Positions 1-7,364 of a stretch of 64,000 nucleotides of DNA are shown in pieces (within the stretch, counting starts at the first letter, position 1; every line of letters begins with the position of its first letter). The stretch is from DIGJ01 sp031553075 (GTDB taxonomy: Bacteria; Bacillota; Clostridia; Lachnospirales; Lachnospiraceae): contig JAVBLX010000071.1 of the NCBI GenBank assembly GCA_031553075.1, positions 1 to 64,000 on the forward strand. Direction: 5' to 3'. The notes beneath the pieces were generated by a model. That model searched no databases, was not told where the DNA came from, and was given only the letters and a program-made list of their open reading frames with translations. The position numbers were made by a program, and so were the translations under genes.

Positions 1-1
1 T

Positions 2-244
2 AATCCATTTACGACACTGGAAATAATCACCGAGTACTATGAAAATAAACTCGGTAAATATCTTGACGGTGAATTTGAAGAATACTGCACCTGTGATGAC
101 TATTATCAGCCGGTTGTAGAGGACTTTGAGATAGATTACTATGTCAAAGAATGGTGCAAGGAAAATGATTTTATAGTCGTATCGTGTGAAGGAGATGGCT
201 ATGATGATGGGTATGAACCATCATTTAGAAGTGGGAGATATTGA
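2..244 (+). CDS. Hypothetical acidic protein, 5' end outside window
   Basis: An open frame enters from the left edge and stops at TGA 242-244, giving the last 80 residues of a protein. The piece is rich in Asp, Glu and Tyr, with clusters such as EEYCTCDDYY and GDGYDDGYEPS, and has no membrane segment. Such acidic short proteins are common in conjugative or integrative elements of Lachnospiraceae, but I do not recognise the family. The following sequence (241-483) is a broken frame, so this looks like the edge of a decaying accessory block. Function unknown. Confidence 0.5.
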   Translation, partial: NPFTTLEIITEYYENKLGKYLDGEFEEYCTCDDYYQPVVEDFEIDYYVKEWCKENDFIVVSCEGDGYDDGYEPSFRSGRY

Positions 245-483
245 CAGATTTGGAAGGATTTAGTCGGAAAATCTCTGAAAAATAAGAATTACATAAGGAA
301 TTACAGGGCAAAGGAATGACCGTTTCCAAGGACAGGCTGCTGGAGATATTGTCTGGCATTAGGGAATGCTGGATTTTAGATGACAATGATTTAAATACGG
401 AGAACAAACATGAAAATAAGAAAAAACTGGAATATATGGATGAGCAGCAGAAGAATATTTGGAATGTTATAGAAAGAATATAA
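241..483 (+). pseudogene. Decayed ORF remnant, family not recognised
   Basis: One frame reads LTDLEGFSRKISEK, hits TAA at 283-285, and then continues in the same frame for 65 codons (ELHKELQGKGMTVSKDRLL onward) to TAA at 481-483. The helical, charged composition and the absence of a start codon or ribosome binding site at the beginning suggest the end of a lost gene with a nonsense mutation. I cannot name the family. A factor-independent terminator follows directly. Confidence 0.35.
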
Positions 484-502
484 AAAGTTGGTATTACACT
501 TT

Positions 503-546
503 AAAACTCTTACAATCCGCTGATAGCAACGGATGTAAGAGTTTTT
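503..546 (+). terminator. Rho-independent terminator
   Basis: The arm AAACTCTTACAATCCG pairs with CGGATGTAAGAGTTT with one bulged base, around a nine-base loop, and is followed by a T run. It closes the remnant gene at 241-483. Confidence 0.75.
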
Positions 547-726
547 GCCTTCTGAATGTCGAAACTCACGCTAGAGGATTGACAACCAGTTACTAGAGAA
601 AATATAATATATTTACAGTAATTTCAACTATTGCTACCATTAGTTGCGCAAATGTAAAGTATAAGTGGTTTAAATTTATTATTATCCAATATAATATTAT
701 ACTTGTTACAGGGAAAGGAGTATGAA

Positions 727-1161
727 ATGAAATTTCATGATAAACTATTTCAGCTAAGGAAAAAAGGAGGATTCACACAAGCAGAATTAGCCGAAAAACT
801 AAATGTCTCTCGCCAAGCAATATCAAAGTGGGAAATGGGAACAGCAATCCCTGATATAGAGAATATGCTTTCGTTGAGCAAATTATTTTCTGTATCAATA
901 GACTATTTAGTAAATGATGAAATGGAATCTGAACTTGACTCACCTACGGTTAAAGCAACCGCCACCATTTCAAAAATCAACTATCAATACATAATAATAA
1001 GAATAATTGTTGCTTTTTGTATTATATCGATTATATCAATAATCGGTGTAGTCACTAACAGTTTCACGAGTATGTTTTTTGCCCTTTCCTTGATTGGAAT
1101 CTTATTATTAATTTATTTCGTCATAAAATTGCTGGTTGTATTTCTTTCTCACAAAAACTAA
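727..1161 (+). CDS. XRE-family HTH regulator with two C-terminal membrane helices
   Basis: 144 aa. Residues 3-60 form a Cro/C1-type helix-turn-helix (FTQAELAEKLNVSRQAISKW is the typical core). Residues about 88-140 are two hydrophobic helices, so the protein is a membrane-anchored regulator. I chose ATG 727 because GGAAAGGAG at 712-720 sits 6 bases upstream; a TTG further up at 703 lies before the ribosome binding site. A 32-residue membrane peptide follows 21 bases downstream, probably in the same transcript. This architecture is frequent in Firmicutes next to small membrane proteins or transporters; the ligand is unknown. Confidence 0.85.
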   Translation: MKFHDKLFQLRKKGGFTQAELAEKLNVSRQAISKWEMGTAIPDIENMLSLSKLFSVSIDYLVNDEMESELDSPTVKATATISKINYQYIIIRIIVAFCIISIISIIGVVTNSFTSMFFALSLIGILLLIYFVIKLLVVFLSHKN

Positions 1162-1182
1162 TAAACTATCGAAAGGAAGAAT

Positions 1183-1281
1183 ATGAACCATATAATTGTA
1201 ACGCTACTTTTTTTTATTTTGGTAGCAATAAGTATTGCTGTAATCATTATTTTAATACGTTTCTTTACTAAAAAGCATTAG
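1183..1281 (+). CDS. Small single-pass membrane peptide (32 aa)
   Basis: ATG 1183 follows GAAAGGAAG at 1171-1179 at good spacing. The product starts MNHIIVTLLFFILVA, is almost entirely one hydrophobic helix (residues 4-26) and ends in a basic tail RFFTKKH. It lies 21 bases after the membrane-anchored XRE regulator and just before a hairpin, so the two genes look co-transcribed. It may be a partner or sensor for the regulator; there is no direct evidence for that. Confidence 0.55.
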   Translation: MNHIIVTLLFFILVAISIAVIIILIRFFTKKH

Positions 1282-1285
1282 CAAA

Positions 1286-1328
1286 AAGAGTAAAGCTTTT
1301 CGTTATATATAGAAGGCTTTACTCTTCT
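1286..1328 (+). terminator. Hairpin terminator after the small membrane peptide
   Basis: AGAGTAAAGCTTTT pairs with AAGGCTTTACTCTT around an AT-rich loop. The T run is short, so termination may be partial. From here to 1548 I see no gene, only AT-rich spacer. Confidence 0.5.
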
Positions 1329-1548
1329 GGAGTATAAATTAATCAATGTCATGATGCTGGGGTCAAAACATAGATTTTTCCATTTGTGATATTGTGTCCT
1401 GAAGGAACTGGCTGTCACTATGGACATTCTGCTCATACTGATAGCTCGTTTGCATTTTTTAGCTTGCAGTTTTCTGTATATTTGATAGAATTAAGGAGAG
1501 AATGAAAAACAAAAAGGTTTATTTCATGTCATGCGGGGGGATACATAA

Positions 1549-3159
1549 ATGGGAATGTTTTTAAACACAGCCGCTCCTTACGAGAAGTATAAAATAGCCA
1601 TGTCCGACAAGTATTTTGTTGACAAGACTAAATTAATAAGCGAATTGATACCCGATTTGGGAATAGAGCAAAGGTATATCTGCATAACCAGACCGCGTCG
1701 TTTTGGCAAAACGGTTATGGCAAATATGGTGGCAGCTTTTTTTGGTAAAGCACAAGATAGTAGTAGCATATTTGATAAATTGTCAATAGCATGCACGAAA
1801 GAGTATCAGATGCATTTAAATAAGCATGATGTAATTTATATAGATTTTAGTGACGTTCCAGAGGATTGTAGCACATATCAACAATATATTTCGCGTATAC
1901 AAGATGGATTGAAACGTGATTTGGCAGAAATATATCCAGAATGGAGTGCTAATGAGAATATTGCTATATGGGATATACTTTCCAGTATTTTTGAAAAGAA
2001 GAGGCAAAAATTTGTTTTTGTTATAGACGAGTGGGATGCAGTATTTCACATGCCATTTATCACAATGGATGATCAGGAAAAATATCTATTGTTTTTAAAA
2101 TCACTGTTGAAAAGCAAAGTATATGTTGAGCTTGCATATATGACCGGTATTCTTCCGATTGCAAAATATTCGGATGGTTCTGAACTTAATATGTTTGTTG
2201 AGTATAACATGGCTTTAAAAGAACGATTTAGTGAATATTTTGGCTTTTTAGATGAAGAAGTGGATTTGCTGTATGAAATCTATCAGACATCAACCAAGGG
2301 AGGGAAGATTTCCAGAGAAGATCTTCGGATATGGTATGATGGTTATCACACGGCCGTAGGAGCCAGACTTTATAATCCTCGCTCCATTGTATGTGCCTTA
2401 AGGGACAATCAGCTCGCCAACTACTGGACGAGTTCCGGGACCTATGATTCTATCTTTGGATACATCAAAGATAATGTGGCAGATGTTCAGGACGATCTGG
2501 TTCTTATGTTTGCAGGTGAGTCAGTGCCTTCTGACATTCACGAGTACGCAGCAACATCTATGCAGCTCAATACCAGAGATGAGATTTATTCGGCGATGGT
2601 CATATATGGTTTGCTAACCTATGCAGACGGTAATGTATTTATTCCCAACAAGGAATTGATGGACAGCTTTGCAGCAATGATGAAAAAAGAACGGTCATTG
2701 GGATATATTTATCAGCTTGCCAATGCATCAAAGAAAATGCTGACGGCAACTCTAAAAGGTGATGTGGATACGATGATGGAAATTCTCAAATATGCACACG
2801 ATACAGAAACTCCTATCCTTTCGTATAACAATGAGATCGAGTTGTCGGCAGTGGTTAATTTGGTTTACCTGGCAGCACGTGATAAATATCGTGTGGAGAG
2901 AGAGGATAAGGCCGGAGAAGGATATGTGGATTTCATTTTTTACCCGGCTAGAGTCGAGGCAGATTGTATCATCCTGGAATTAAAGGTTGATTGTTCACCA
3001 GAGGAAGCTATCGAGCAAATTAAGGATAAAAACTATGCACTGCGTTTCAAAGGTAAATTAGGAGAAAAACCGAAATATTCTGATCGTATTCTGGCTGTCG
3101 GAATCAATTATGACAAAAAAACCAAAGTACATTCTTGCAAAGTAGAAGTGTTAGAATGA
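1549..3159 (+). CDS. AAA-ATPase-like / PD-(D/E)XK nuclease-like protein (DUF1703 type)
   Basis: 536 aa, the normal size for this family, which is abundant in gut Clostridia and Bacteroidetes. The N-terminal half is the AAA-ATPase_like domain: YFVDKT near residue 23, a P-loop-like RPRRFGKTVMANM at about 48-60, and a Walker B-like FVFVIDEWDAVF at about 155-166. The C-terminal ~90 residues have PD-(D/E)XK character: GYVDFIFYP followed by CIILELKV, supplying D, E and K. The family is thought to be selfish or defence-related, but its molecular role is not established. It stands alone, flanked by remnants. ATG 1549 or ATG 1555 could be the start; GGGGGG at 1534-1539 serves either. Confidence 0.85.
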   Translation: MGMFLNTAAPYEKYKIAMSDKYFVDKTKLISELIPDLGIEQRYICITRPRRFGKTVMANMVAAFFGKAQDSSSIFDKLSIACTKEYQMHLNKHDVIYIDFSDVPEDCSTYQQYISRIQDGLKRDLAEIYPEWSANENIAIWDILSSIFEKKRQKFVFVIDEWDAVFHMPFITMDDQEKYLLFLKSLLKSKVYVELAYMTGILPIAKYSDGSELNMFVEYNMALKERFSEYFGFLDEEVDLLYEIYQTSTKGGKISREDLRIWYDGYHTAVGARLYNPRSIVCALRDNQLANYWTSSGTYDSIFGYIKDNVADVQDDLVLMFAGESVPSDIHEYAATSMQLNTRDEIYSAMVIYGLLTYADGNVFIPNKELMDSFAAMMKKERSLGYIYQLANASKKMLTATLKGDVDTMMEILKYAHDTETPILSYNNEIELSAVVNLVYLAARDKYRVEREDKAGEGYVDFIFYPARVEADCIILELKVDCSPEEAIEQIKDKNYALRFKGKLGEKPKYSDRILAVGINYDKKTKVHSCKVEVLE

Positions 3160-3279
3160 GCAAGATGTATAGTGATTCTATAGAGATTAATTTTTACGGA
3201 TATGGATTGGGCTGTCATCGGTATATAGACAGCTTTCCGCTGTTCCGGAAAATATCAGCATAGCTGGATAACTCACAGC

Positions 3280-3501
3280 CTATATCGTGATTATGCTATC
3301 AAAAGATCTAAGCATAAATGAGCCCAAGGGGAATTCCATTTTCTTCTTGGGCTCATTTGATAACTCATTAAAATTTGTATAGCTTAACTGAAATCCTTGT
3401 TCAACAACCTGCCTGCCACCATAAATAAAGTAATTGAAGGCATCTGCAAACACCGCATTATCGCGCATATATGCCTTCGTTGTTGAATCTGGTCTTCCCA
3501 T
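3280..3501 (-). pseudogene. Truncated Rpn-family nuclease (N-terminal fragment)
   Basis: The first ~35 residues (MGRPDSTTKAYMRDNAVFAD onward) match the start of the intact Rpn gene at 5676, differing at only a few positions. Homology then ends and the frame runs into unrelated sequence with a stop at residue 74. The upstream ~180 bp on the minus strand also match the leader of the intact gene, so promoter, leader and start have been kept while the nuclease core (PD-(D/E)XK) is lost. This is a decayed inverted copy. Confidence 0.75.
3316..3358. repeat. Perfect 13-bp inverted repeat
   Basis: AAATGAGCCCAAG at 3316-3328 and CTTGGGCTCATTT at 3346-3358 pair perfectly around 17 bases, inside the tail of the Rpn fragment. 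Part of it (GGGCTCATTTAGATAA) also occurs near 5440-5456 before the intact Rpn promoter. It may be the end of an inserted or recombined piece, or a terminator-like hairpin; there is no T run on either side. Confidence 0.5.
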
Positions 3502-3678
3502 TATTCATTTTTCCCTTCTGTGCTTAGCAGAAAGAAACACAAGCCAAAGCCTCTGTTTTCCTCCTGCCATATTTTAATTTAGCAAGGAGTTCTACAGATA
3601 CTGCTTGATGCCCAGTTAAAGTCTCGGACAATGAGAAAATAGATATTTCTGAAAGTTAAGAATTCATTGCTTGCAGTC
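3502..3678 (-). promoter_or_regulatory. Rpn leader, copy 1 (minus strand)
   Basis: Read on the minus strand this segment aligns over most of its length with 5497-5675. Shared blocks include GCAATGAATTCTTAA, TATCTGTAGAACTCCTTGCT and TTGGCTTGTGTTTCTTTCTG. A hairpin TGTCC..GGGCA lies where the other copy has TGTCCGG..CCGGACA. A second hairpin pairs TTTCTTTCTG with CAGAAGGGAAA, covering the ribosome binding site of the fragment at 3501. Confidence 0.6.
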
Positions 3679-3707
3679 ATTTTATCACAGGAGGGGAAAG
3701 GCGGCAA
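3679..3707 (-). promoter_or_regulatory. Sigma-A-like promoter for the minus-strand Rpn fragment
   Basis: On the minus strand: TTGCCG, 17 bases, TAAAAT. The position relative to the leader matches the promoter of the intact Rpn gene at 5468-5496. Confidence 0.5.
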
Positions 3708-3833
3708 GCCCCATATTTAGTCATTGATAAGAAAGAGACAAAGGATTGGTGCAGAAGCCTTGGCTGGACGGGGAAAATGAGTTTTGTGGAGAGGATGTTA
3801 TGATAATTTTTCAAAACAGTTGTAGTTTTTTGC

Positions 3834-3862
3834 TTGATACAATAAAATTCTCATGCTAGAAT
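3834..3862 (+). promoter_or_regulatory. Sigma-A-like promoter of a lost Rpn copy
   Basis: TTGATA, 17 bases, TAGAAT, followed by AATATCAAG. The context ATGCTAGAATAATATCAAG parallels ATGCTAAAATAACATCAAG at 5487-5505, the promoter of the intact Rpn gene. Here the body of the gene is gone and only a C-terminal scrap follows. Confidence 0.5.
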
Positions 3863-3904
3863 AATATCAAGAGTCAGCAGAGAGGGTATTAAAGATTCAA
3901 AAGT

Positions 3905-4008
3905 TATGAAGAATTTGGGGGTGGACGACAGAACAGGCTATGAAAGTATTAGGGCTACCAGATACAAAACAGAGCATTCTTTATGAAGGAGATTCATTAA
4001 AGATATAA
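3905..4008 (+). pseudogene. Rpn-family C-terminal remnant
   Basis: MKNLG, then a frameshift, then TTEQAMKVLGLPDTKQSIL, matches MKNLGLTAEQAMKALGVSDTEQSIL at the end of the intact Rpn protein (6555-6635). Together with the promoter at 3834 this is what remains of a third Rpn locus after a large internal deletion. Confidence 0.7.
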
Positions 4009-4043
4009 AAGTCATTAAAAAAACATTTGCGAGAGGAAAAAGA

Positions 4044-5357
4044 ATGGAATTACAACAAATAATAGAAGCATTATCAATTGATGGTGAGAAAGTAAAATTT
4101 CCCAGAGAAGCAATATTAGCAGCCCAGAAGAAGCAGGACGAGGTAACAAAATACCTGTTACAATATTTCAATCAGATTATTCACCCAGAAATAGAGGCAT
4201 CAATAGCTAAGGATGATTCCCTTAAGATTTTTGGTCTATACTTACTTGCTCAATTTCAGGAAAAAAAAGCTTTTCCGTTATTAATTGAATACTGTAAAAG
4301 ATCGGATTTGGATTATGAGATCGGAGATGTCATAACAGAAGCTTTAGACAAAATTTTATATAGTACTTATGATGGAAATGATTTTTTAATTAAAAGCCTG
4401 ATTGAGTGTGAAGAAGCAGACACATTTGCCCGAATTGCTGCGCTGAAGGTATATGCTACGGTGAAAATAGTTAATAAAGAAGGTCGCGAAGAGCTAATAA
4501 AGTATGTTAGCGACGTGATGGATGAAGAACAAAAGAAAATGGAGCAAGATGAAGACTATGATATTGATTTTTCAACCTTTATTCTCTCAATCATTCAGGA
4601 TGTCAAACTTAGGGAGGTACTGCCGAAGGCTGAGGCTTTTTACGAAATGGATATGGTTGATATATCCGTATATGGATACTATGATGAGTTTGTAAACTTT
4701 TTTTATACGCAAGGTACAAAGATGGTGGAGAATGTCAAAACAGTTGCTGAGGAAATAAGCAATTGGGCATGGTTTGAGCAGGAAAAACCAGAGAAAAGAT
4801 ATTCTGAGAAAGAATTACAACGCATGCTTAGTAAGGAAATGGAACCAGAAAAGCAGAAAAAAATAGGAAGAAATGATTCCTGCCCATGTGGAAGTGGTAA
4901 AAAGTATAAGCATTGTTGCTTAGTAACAGAGGGAGAAAATAAAAATAATCCCATGTATGCAGACAGAGAAAAATGGCTAAAAGACTATCCTCGCAAACCA
5001 AAAACAGGAGAACCGGAAGCAGAAGGCCGAATCTATTTGGAGGACTTTTATGATGAGGAATATATCGAAATTGACAAACTGGTCTATTTAGCACTTACGC
5101 ACAGAGCAACTCCAATGTGGGAGCAACGGGAAACAGAAGAGCAAATGATACATAGAAAACTATATTATTTAAAGCAGGCTTATGAGCTTTTCCAGAAAAA
5201 GGTTGAAAAAGAGCAGATAGCAGATTTTAAAACCTATGATACATATGGCAAAATTCATTATGGATGTAAGAATTGGATGGACGTCTATTTAGCAATAATG
5301 GAGAAAAAGCATATTCCATTTAAGGAAGAGAAAGTGTTTTATGAAAAGCTAAATTAG
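4044..5357 (+). CDS. DUF1186-like repeat protein with central SEC-C zinc motif
   Basis: 437 aa. Residues 1-250 look like an alpha-helical HEAT-type repeat region of the DUF1186 kind (LLQYFNQIIHPEIEASIAKD and similar). A SEC-C motif follows at about 274-294: GRNDSCPCGSGKKYKHCC, with CxCx8CC ligands. SEC-C motifs bind zinc and are known from SecA, where they help binding to SecB or ribosomes, and as add-ons to many proteins. Residues 295-437 are charged and helical, without a named domain. Start ATG 4044 follows GAGAGGAAAAAG. The SEC-C codons are repeated almost exactly at 6691-6736. Function unknown; a chaperone or quality-control link is suggested by the neighbouring Hsp70 operon, whose J-like protein also ends in SEC-C. 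Confidence 0.75.
   Translation: MELQQIIEALSIDGEKVKFPREAILAAQKKQDEVTKYLLQYFNQIIHPEIEASIAKDDSLKIFGLYLLAQFQEKKAFPLLIEYCKRSDLDYEIGDVITEALDKILYSTYDGNDFLIKSLIECEEADTFARIAALKVYATVKIVNKEGREELIKYVSDVMDEEQKKMEQDEDYDIDFSTFILSIIQDVKLREVLPKAEAFYEMDMVDISVYGYYDEFVNFFYTQGTKMVENVKTVAEEISNWAWFEQEKPEKRYSEKELQRMLSKEMEPEKQKKIGRNDSCPCGSGKKYKHCCLVTEGENKNNPMYADREKWLKDYPRKPKTGEPEAEGRIYLEDFYDEEYIEIDKLVYLALTHRATPMWEQRETEEQMIHRKLYYLKQAYELFQKKVEKEQIADFKTYDTYGKIHYGCKNWMDVYLAIMEKKHIPFKEEKVFYEKLN
4877..4922 (+). repeat. 46-bp direct repeat, copy A (SEC-C codons)
   Basis: Identical to 6691-6736 except for one base (AAAAAGTATAAG here, AAAAACTATAAG there). Copy A is inside the DUF1186/SEC-C gene, copy B is a noncoding relic. 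The two copies bracket the end of that gene and the complete Rpn gene. Confidence 0.8.
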
Positions 5358-5467
5358 CGGCCCGCCATGGAGAGGTCAAATGATAGCTTTCGTAGTTTCT
5401 ACTTAAAATGCGTATTTTGGAGAAAATGTTGCAAAAAGAGATGGGCTCATTTAGATAAAAAAATTCC

Positions 5468-5496
5468 TTGTTGAATTGTTTTACCTATGCTAAAAT
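5468..5496 (+). promoter_or_regulatory. Promoter of the Rpn gene
   Basis: TTGTTG, 17 bases, TAAAAT. The same arrangement precedes the two decayed Rpn loci (3679-3707 minus, 3834-3862 plus), which supports its identity. Confidence 0.6.
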
Positions 5497-5675
5497 AACA
5501 TCAAGCAATGAATTCTTAAAGTTCAAAAAATCTATTTTCTTATTGTCCGGCCTATTTATCCGGACATCAAAACAGTATCTGTAGAACTCCTTGCTAAAAC
5601 AAAAATACGGCAGGAGGAAAACAGGAGTTTTGGCTTGTGTTTCTTTCTGCTACTCACAGAAAGGAAAACAATTTA
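5497..5675 (+). promoter_or_regulatory. Long 5' leader of Rpn with ribosome-binding-site hairpin
   Basis: About 170 bases separate the promoter from the GTG start. Hairpin 1: TGTCCGG..CCGGACA near 5543-5565. Hairpin 2: TTTCTTTCTG at 5640-5649 pairs with CAGAAAGGAAA at 5657-5667, which includes the Shine-Dalgarno AAAGGA. The leader is conserved in inverted orientation at 3502-3678, including the pairing potential of both hairpins. This suggests translational control of a DNA-cutting enzyme. Confidence 0.5.
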
Positions 5676-6653
5676 GTGGGAAAGTCAGATTCAACAACAA
5701 AGGCATATATGCGAGAGAACACAGTATTTGCTGACGCATTTAATTTCTTTATTCATGGCGGCAGACAGGTGATTGATTCAACCAATCTGCAGCCATTGGA
5801 TACGACGGAAATTGGTATTCCTCATGGGAAAGATATGGAGAGCACTCCCGTTCAATACTACCGGGATGTTCTAAAATCTGTTAATGCCATGATGGATGAG
5901 GACGCCGCTTATCTGCTACTGGGTATAGAAGCTCAATCAAATGTACATTATGCAATGCCAGTGAGAAACATGGTATATGACTCTTTGCAATATGCAAAGC
6001 AGGTGGAAGAAACAGTACAGAAACATAGGAAGAAAAAGGATTTCAAGGGGCATAATAGTGGTGAATATCTTTCTGGTTTCTTTAAGGAAGACCGGCTTAT
6101 TCCAGTCATCACACTGGTAGTTTTGTTTTCTCCGGGAAAATGGGATGGGCCTATGTCGTTACATGAGATGATGTCGGTGAAGGAGCCGGGTATTTTATCA
6201 CTTATACCGGATTATCGGATTCATTTAATTGAACCTGCGTCAATTTTGGAGGAGGACTTAAAAAAATTTAAGACCAGCCTGCGGGAAGTAATGAGTTTTA
6301 TCAAATACTCAAAAGACAGAGTTAAGATTGCGGAAATGCTCGAAAACGATGAAAGATTTAAAACTTTGGAAAAAAATGCTGCACTTGTTATCAAGACATG
6401 TACAAAGTTGAATATAAGGGTCGAAGAAAAAGAGGAGGTGGTTGATGTGTGTCAGGCAGTAGAGGATATGAAAAAAGAGGCAGCAGAAAAAGCAGTAAAG
6501 CAAGCAACTTTGCAAACAACAGAAAAAGTACTGCTAGAAAGTATTCGTAACTTAATGAAAAATCTGGGATTGACTGCGGAACAGGCAATGAAAGCATTAG
6601 GGGTGTCGGATACAGAGCAAAGTATCCTTGTAAAGAAGATTCATCAAGAGTAG
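5676..6653 (+). CDS. Rpn family recombination-promoting nuclease / putative transposase
   Basis: 325 aa from GTG 5676; AAAGGA at 5660-5665 is 10 bases upstream. The conserved start STTKAYMRENTVFADAFNFF and the core with DTTEI and YLLLGIEAQ are typical of PD-(D/E)XK-type Rpn proteins; in E. coli, RpnA-E stimulate RecA-independent recombination and nick DNA. A Lys/Glu-rich C-terminus ends with LTAEQAMKALG, a tail common in clostridial members. Two decayed copies lie at 3280-3501 and 3905-4008, so the family has multiplied locally. The gene has its own promoter and a structured leader. Confidence 0.8.
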   Translation: MGKSDSTTKAYMRENTVFADAFNFFIHGGRQVIDSTNLQPLDTTEIGIPHGKDMESTPVQYYRDVLKSVNAMMDEDAAYLLLGIEAQSNVHYAMPVRNMVYDSLQYAKQVEETVQKHRKKKDFKGHNSGEYLSGFFKEDRLIPVITLVVLFSPGKWDGPMSLHEMMSVKEPGILSLIPDYRIHLIEPASILEEDLKKFKTSLREVMSFIKYSKDRVKIAEMLENDERFKTLEKNAALVIKTCTKLNIRVEEKEEVVDVCQAVEDMKKEAAEKAVKQATLQTTEKVLLESIRNLMKNLGLTAEQAMKALGVSDTEQSILVKKIHQE

Positions 6654-6690
6654 CGATGAGTCATTTGTAATGAAACAATTTCAGAAGAAG

Positions 6691-6753
6691 TTCCTGCCCA
6701 TGTGGAAGTGGTAAAAACTATAAGCATTGTTGCTTAAAGAATGGACGGTGGAG
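6691..6753 (+). pseudogene. SEC-C motif relic (direct repeat copy B)
   Basis: In frame the sequence reads SSCPCGSGKNYKHCCLKNG, a complete SEC-C motif without an attached gene. The first 46 bases match 4877-4922 with a single difference. It lies between the Rpn stop and the accessory chaperone operon. Confidence 0.65.
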
Positions 6754-6784
6754 GAAAATACATTATAGGAAGGTAAGTAACACC

Positions 6785-7333
6785 ATGGATTTTCAAAAGG
6801 AAATAGAAAAAATTATAGCGCATTCACAATATCAAGGCATTTCCACTAGGCAAGGGAGCGAAACTGCGGTTTTATTAGAAGAATTTAATAAAAGTCTCCA
6901 AAAGAATGACAAGCGCCAAATGGAAATGTCTTTAATATTGGAAGAAATATATGAAAATATTCAGGAAATAAGCGAAACAGCGGAAGAGAATGAGAAGGAT
7001 CAAAAAATCTCACAACAGATGATTCTATCCATGGTTTCCCTCATTGATGTCATCGAAGACTTCTATATCTTATATTCTAAAAAGGATGATTCAACCTTTG
7101 CATCCCAGACAGAAGTTTTATGGAACACAATTATGAAGAAAAGCAGCCTGATTGGACTTACCAGGATTTCTGACGAAAAAACACCCTCAGACATAATGCT
7201 TAATACCATTGTGGCGACCGAGTGGGACAGTACACTTCCTTCCGGGTATATTATTCGGACTTTGAGAAGTGGATATCTGTATAACAACATGGTAATTCGT
7301 AAATCAGAGGTGATTGTAAACAAACCGGAATGA
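6785..7333 (+). CDS. GrpE-like nucleotide exchange factor of accessory Hsp70 operon
   Basis: 182 aa. The N-terminal ~110 residues are charged and helical, fitting the long GrpE coiled coil. The C-terminus resembles the GrpE beta domain: MLNTIVATEWDSTLPSGYI then TLRSGYLYNNMVIRKSEVIV, parallel to NFHNAVMHDEDENYGENIV and LLKGYMYRETVVRHSMVKVV of the housekeeping GrpE at 22284. It should release ADP from the Hsp70 encoded next (32-bp gap). Start ATG 6785 follows GGAAGGTAAG. There is no CIRCE element upstream, unlike the housekeeping operon. Divergent from canonical GrpE, so the assignment rests on the C-terminal pattern plus context. Confidence 0.7.
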   Translation: MDFQKEIEKIIAHSQYQGISTRQGSETAVLLEEFNKSLQKNDKRQMEMSLILEEIYENIQEISETAEENEKDQKISQQMILSMVSLIDVIEDFYILYSKKDDSTFASQTEVLWNTIMKKSSLIGLTRISDEKTPSDIMLNTIVATEWDSTLPSGYIIRTLRSGYLYNNMVIRKSEVIVNKPE

Positions 7334-7364
7334 TAAAACCAAAGAAGGGAAGAGGAAGCACTAT

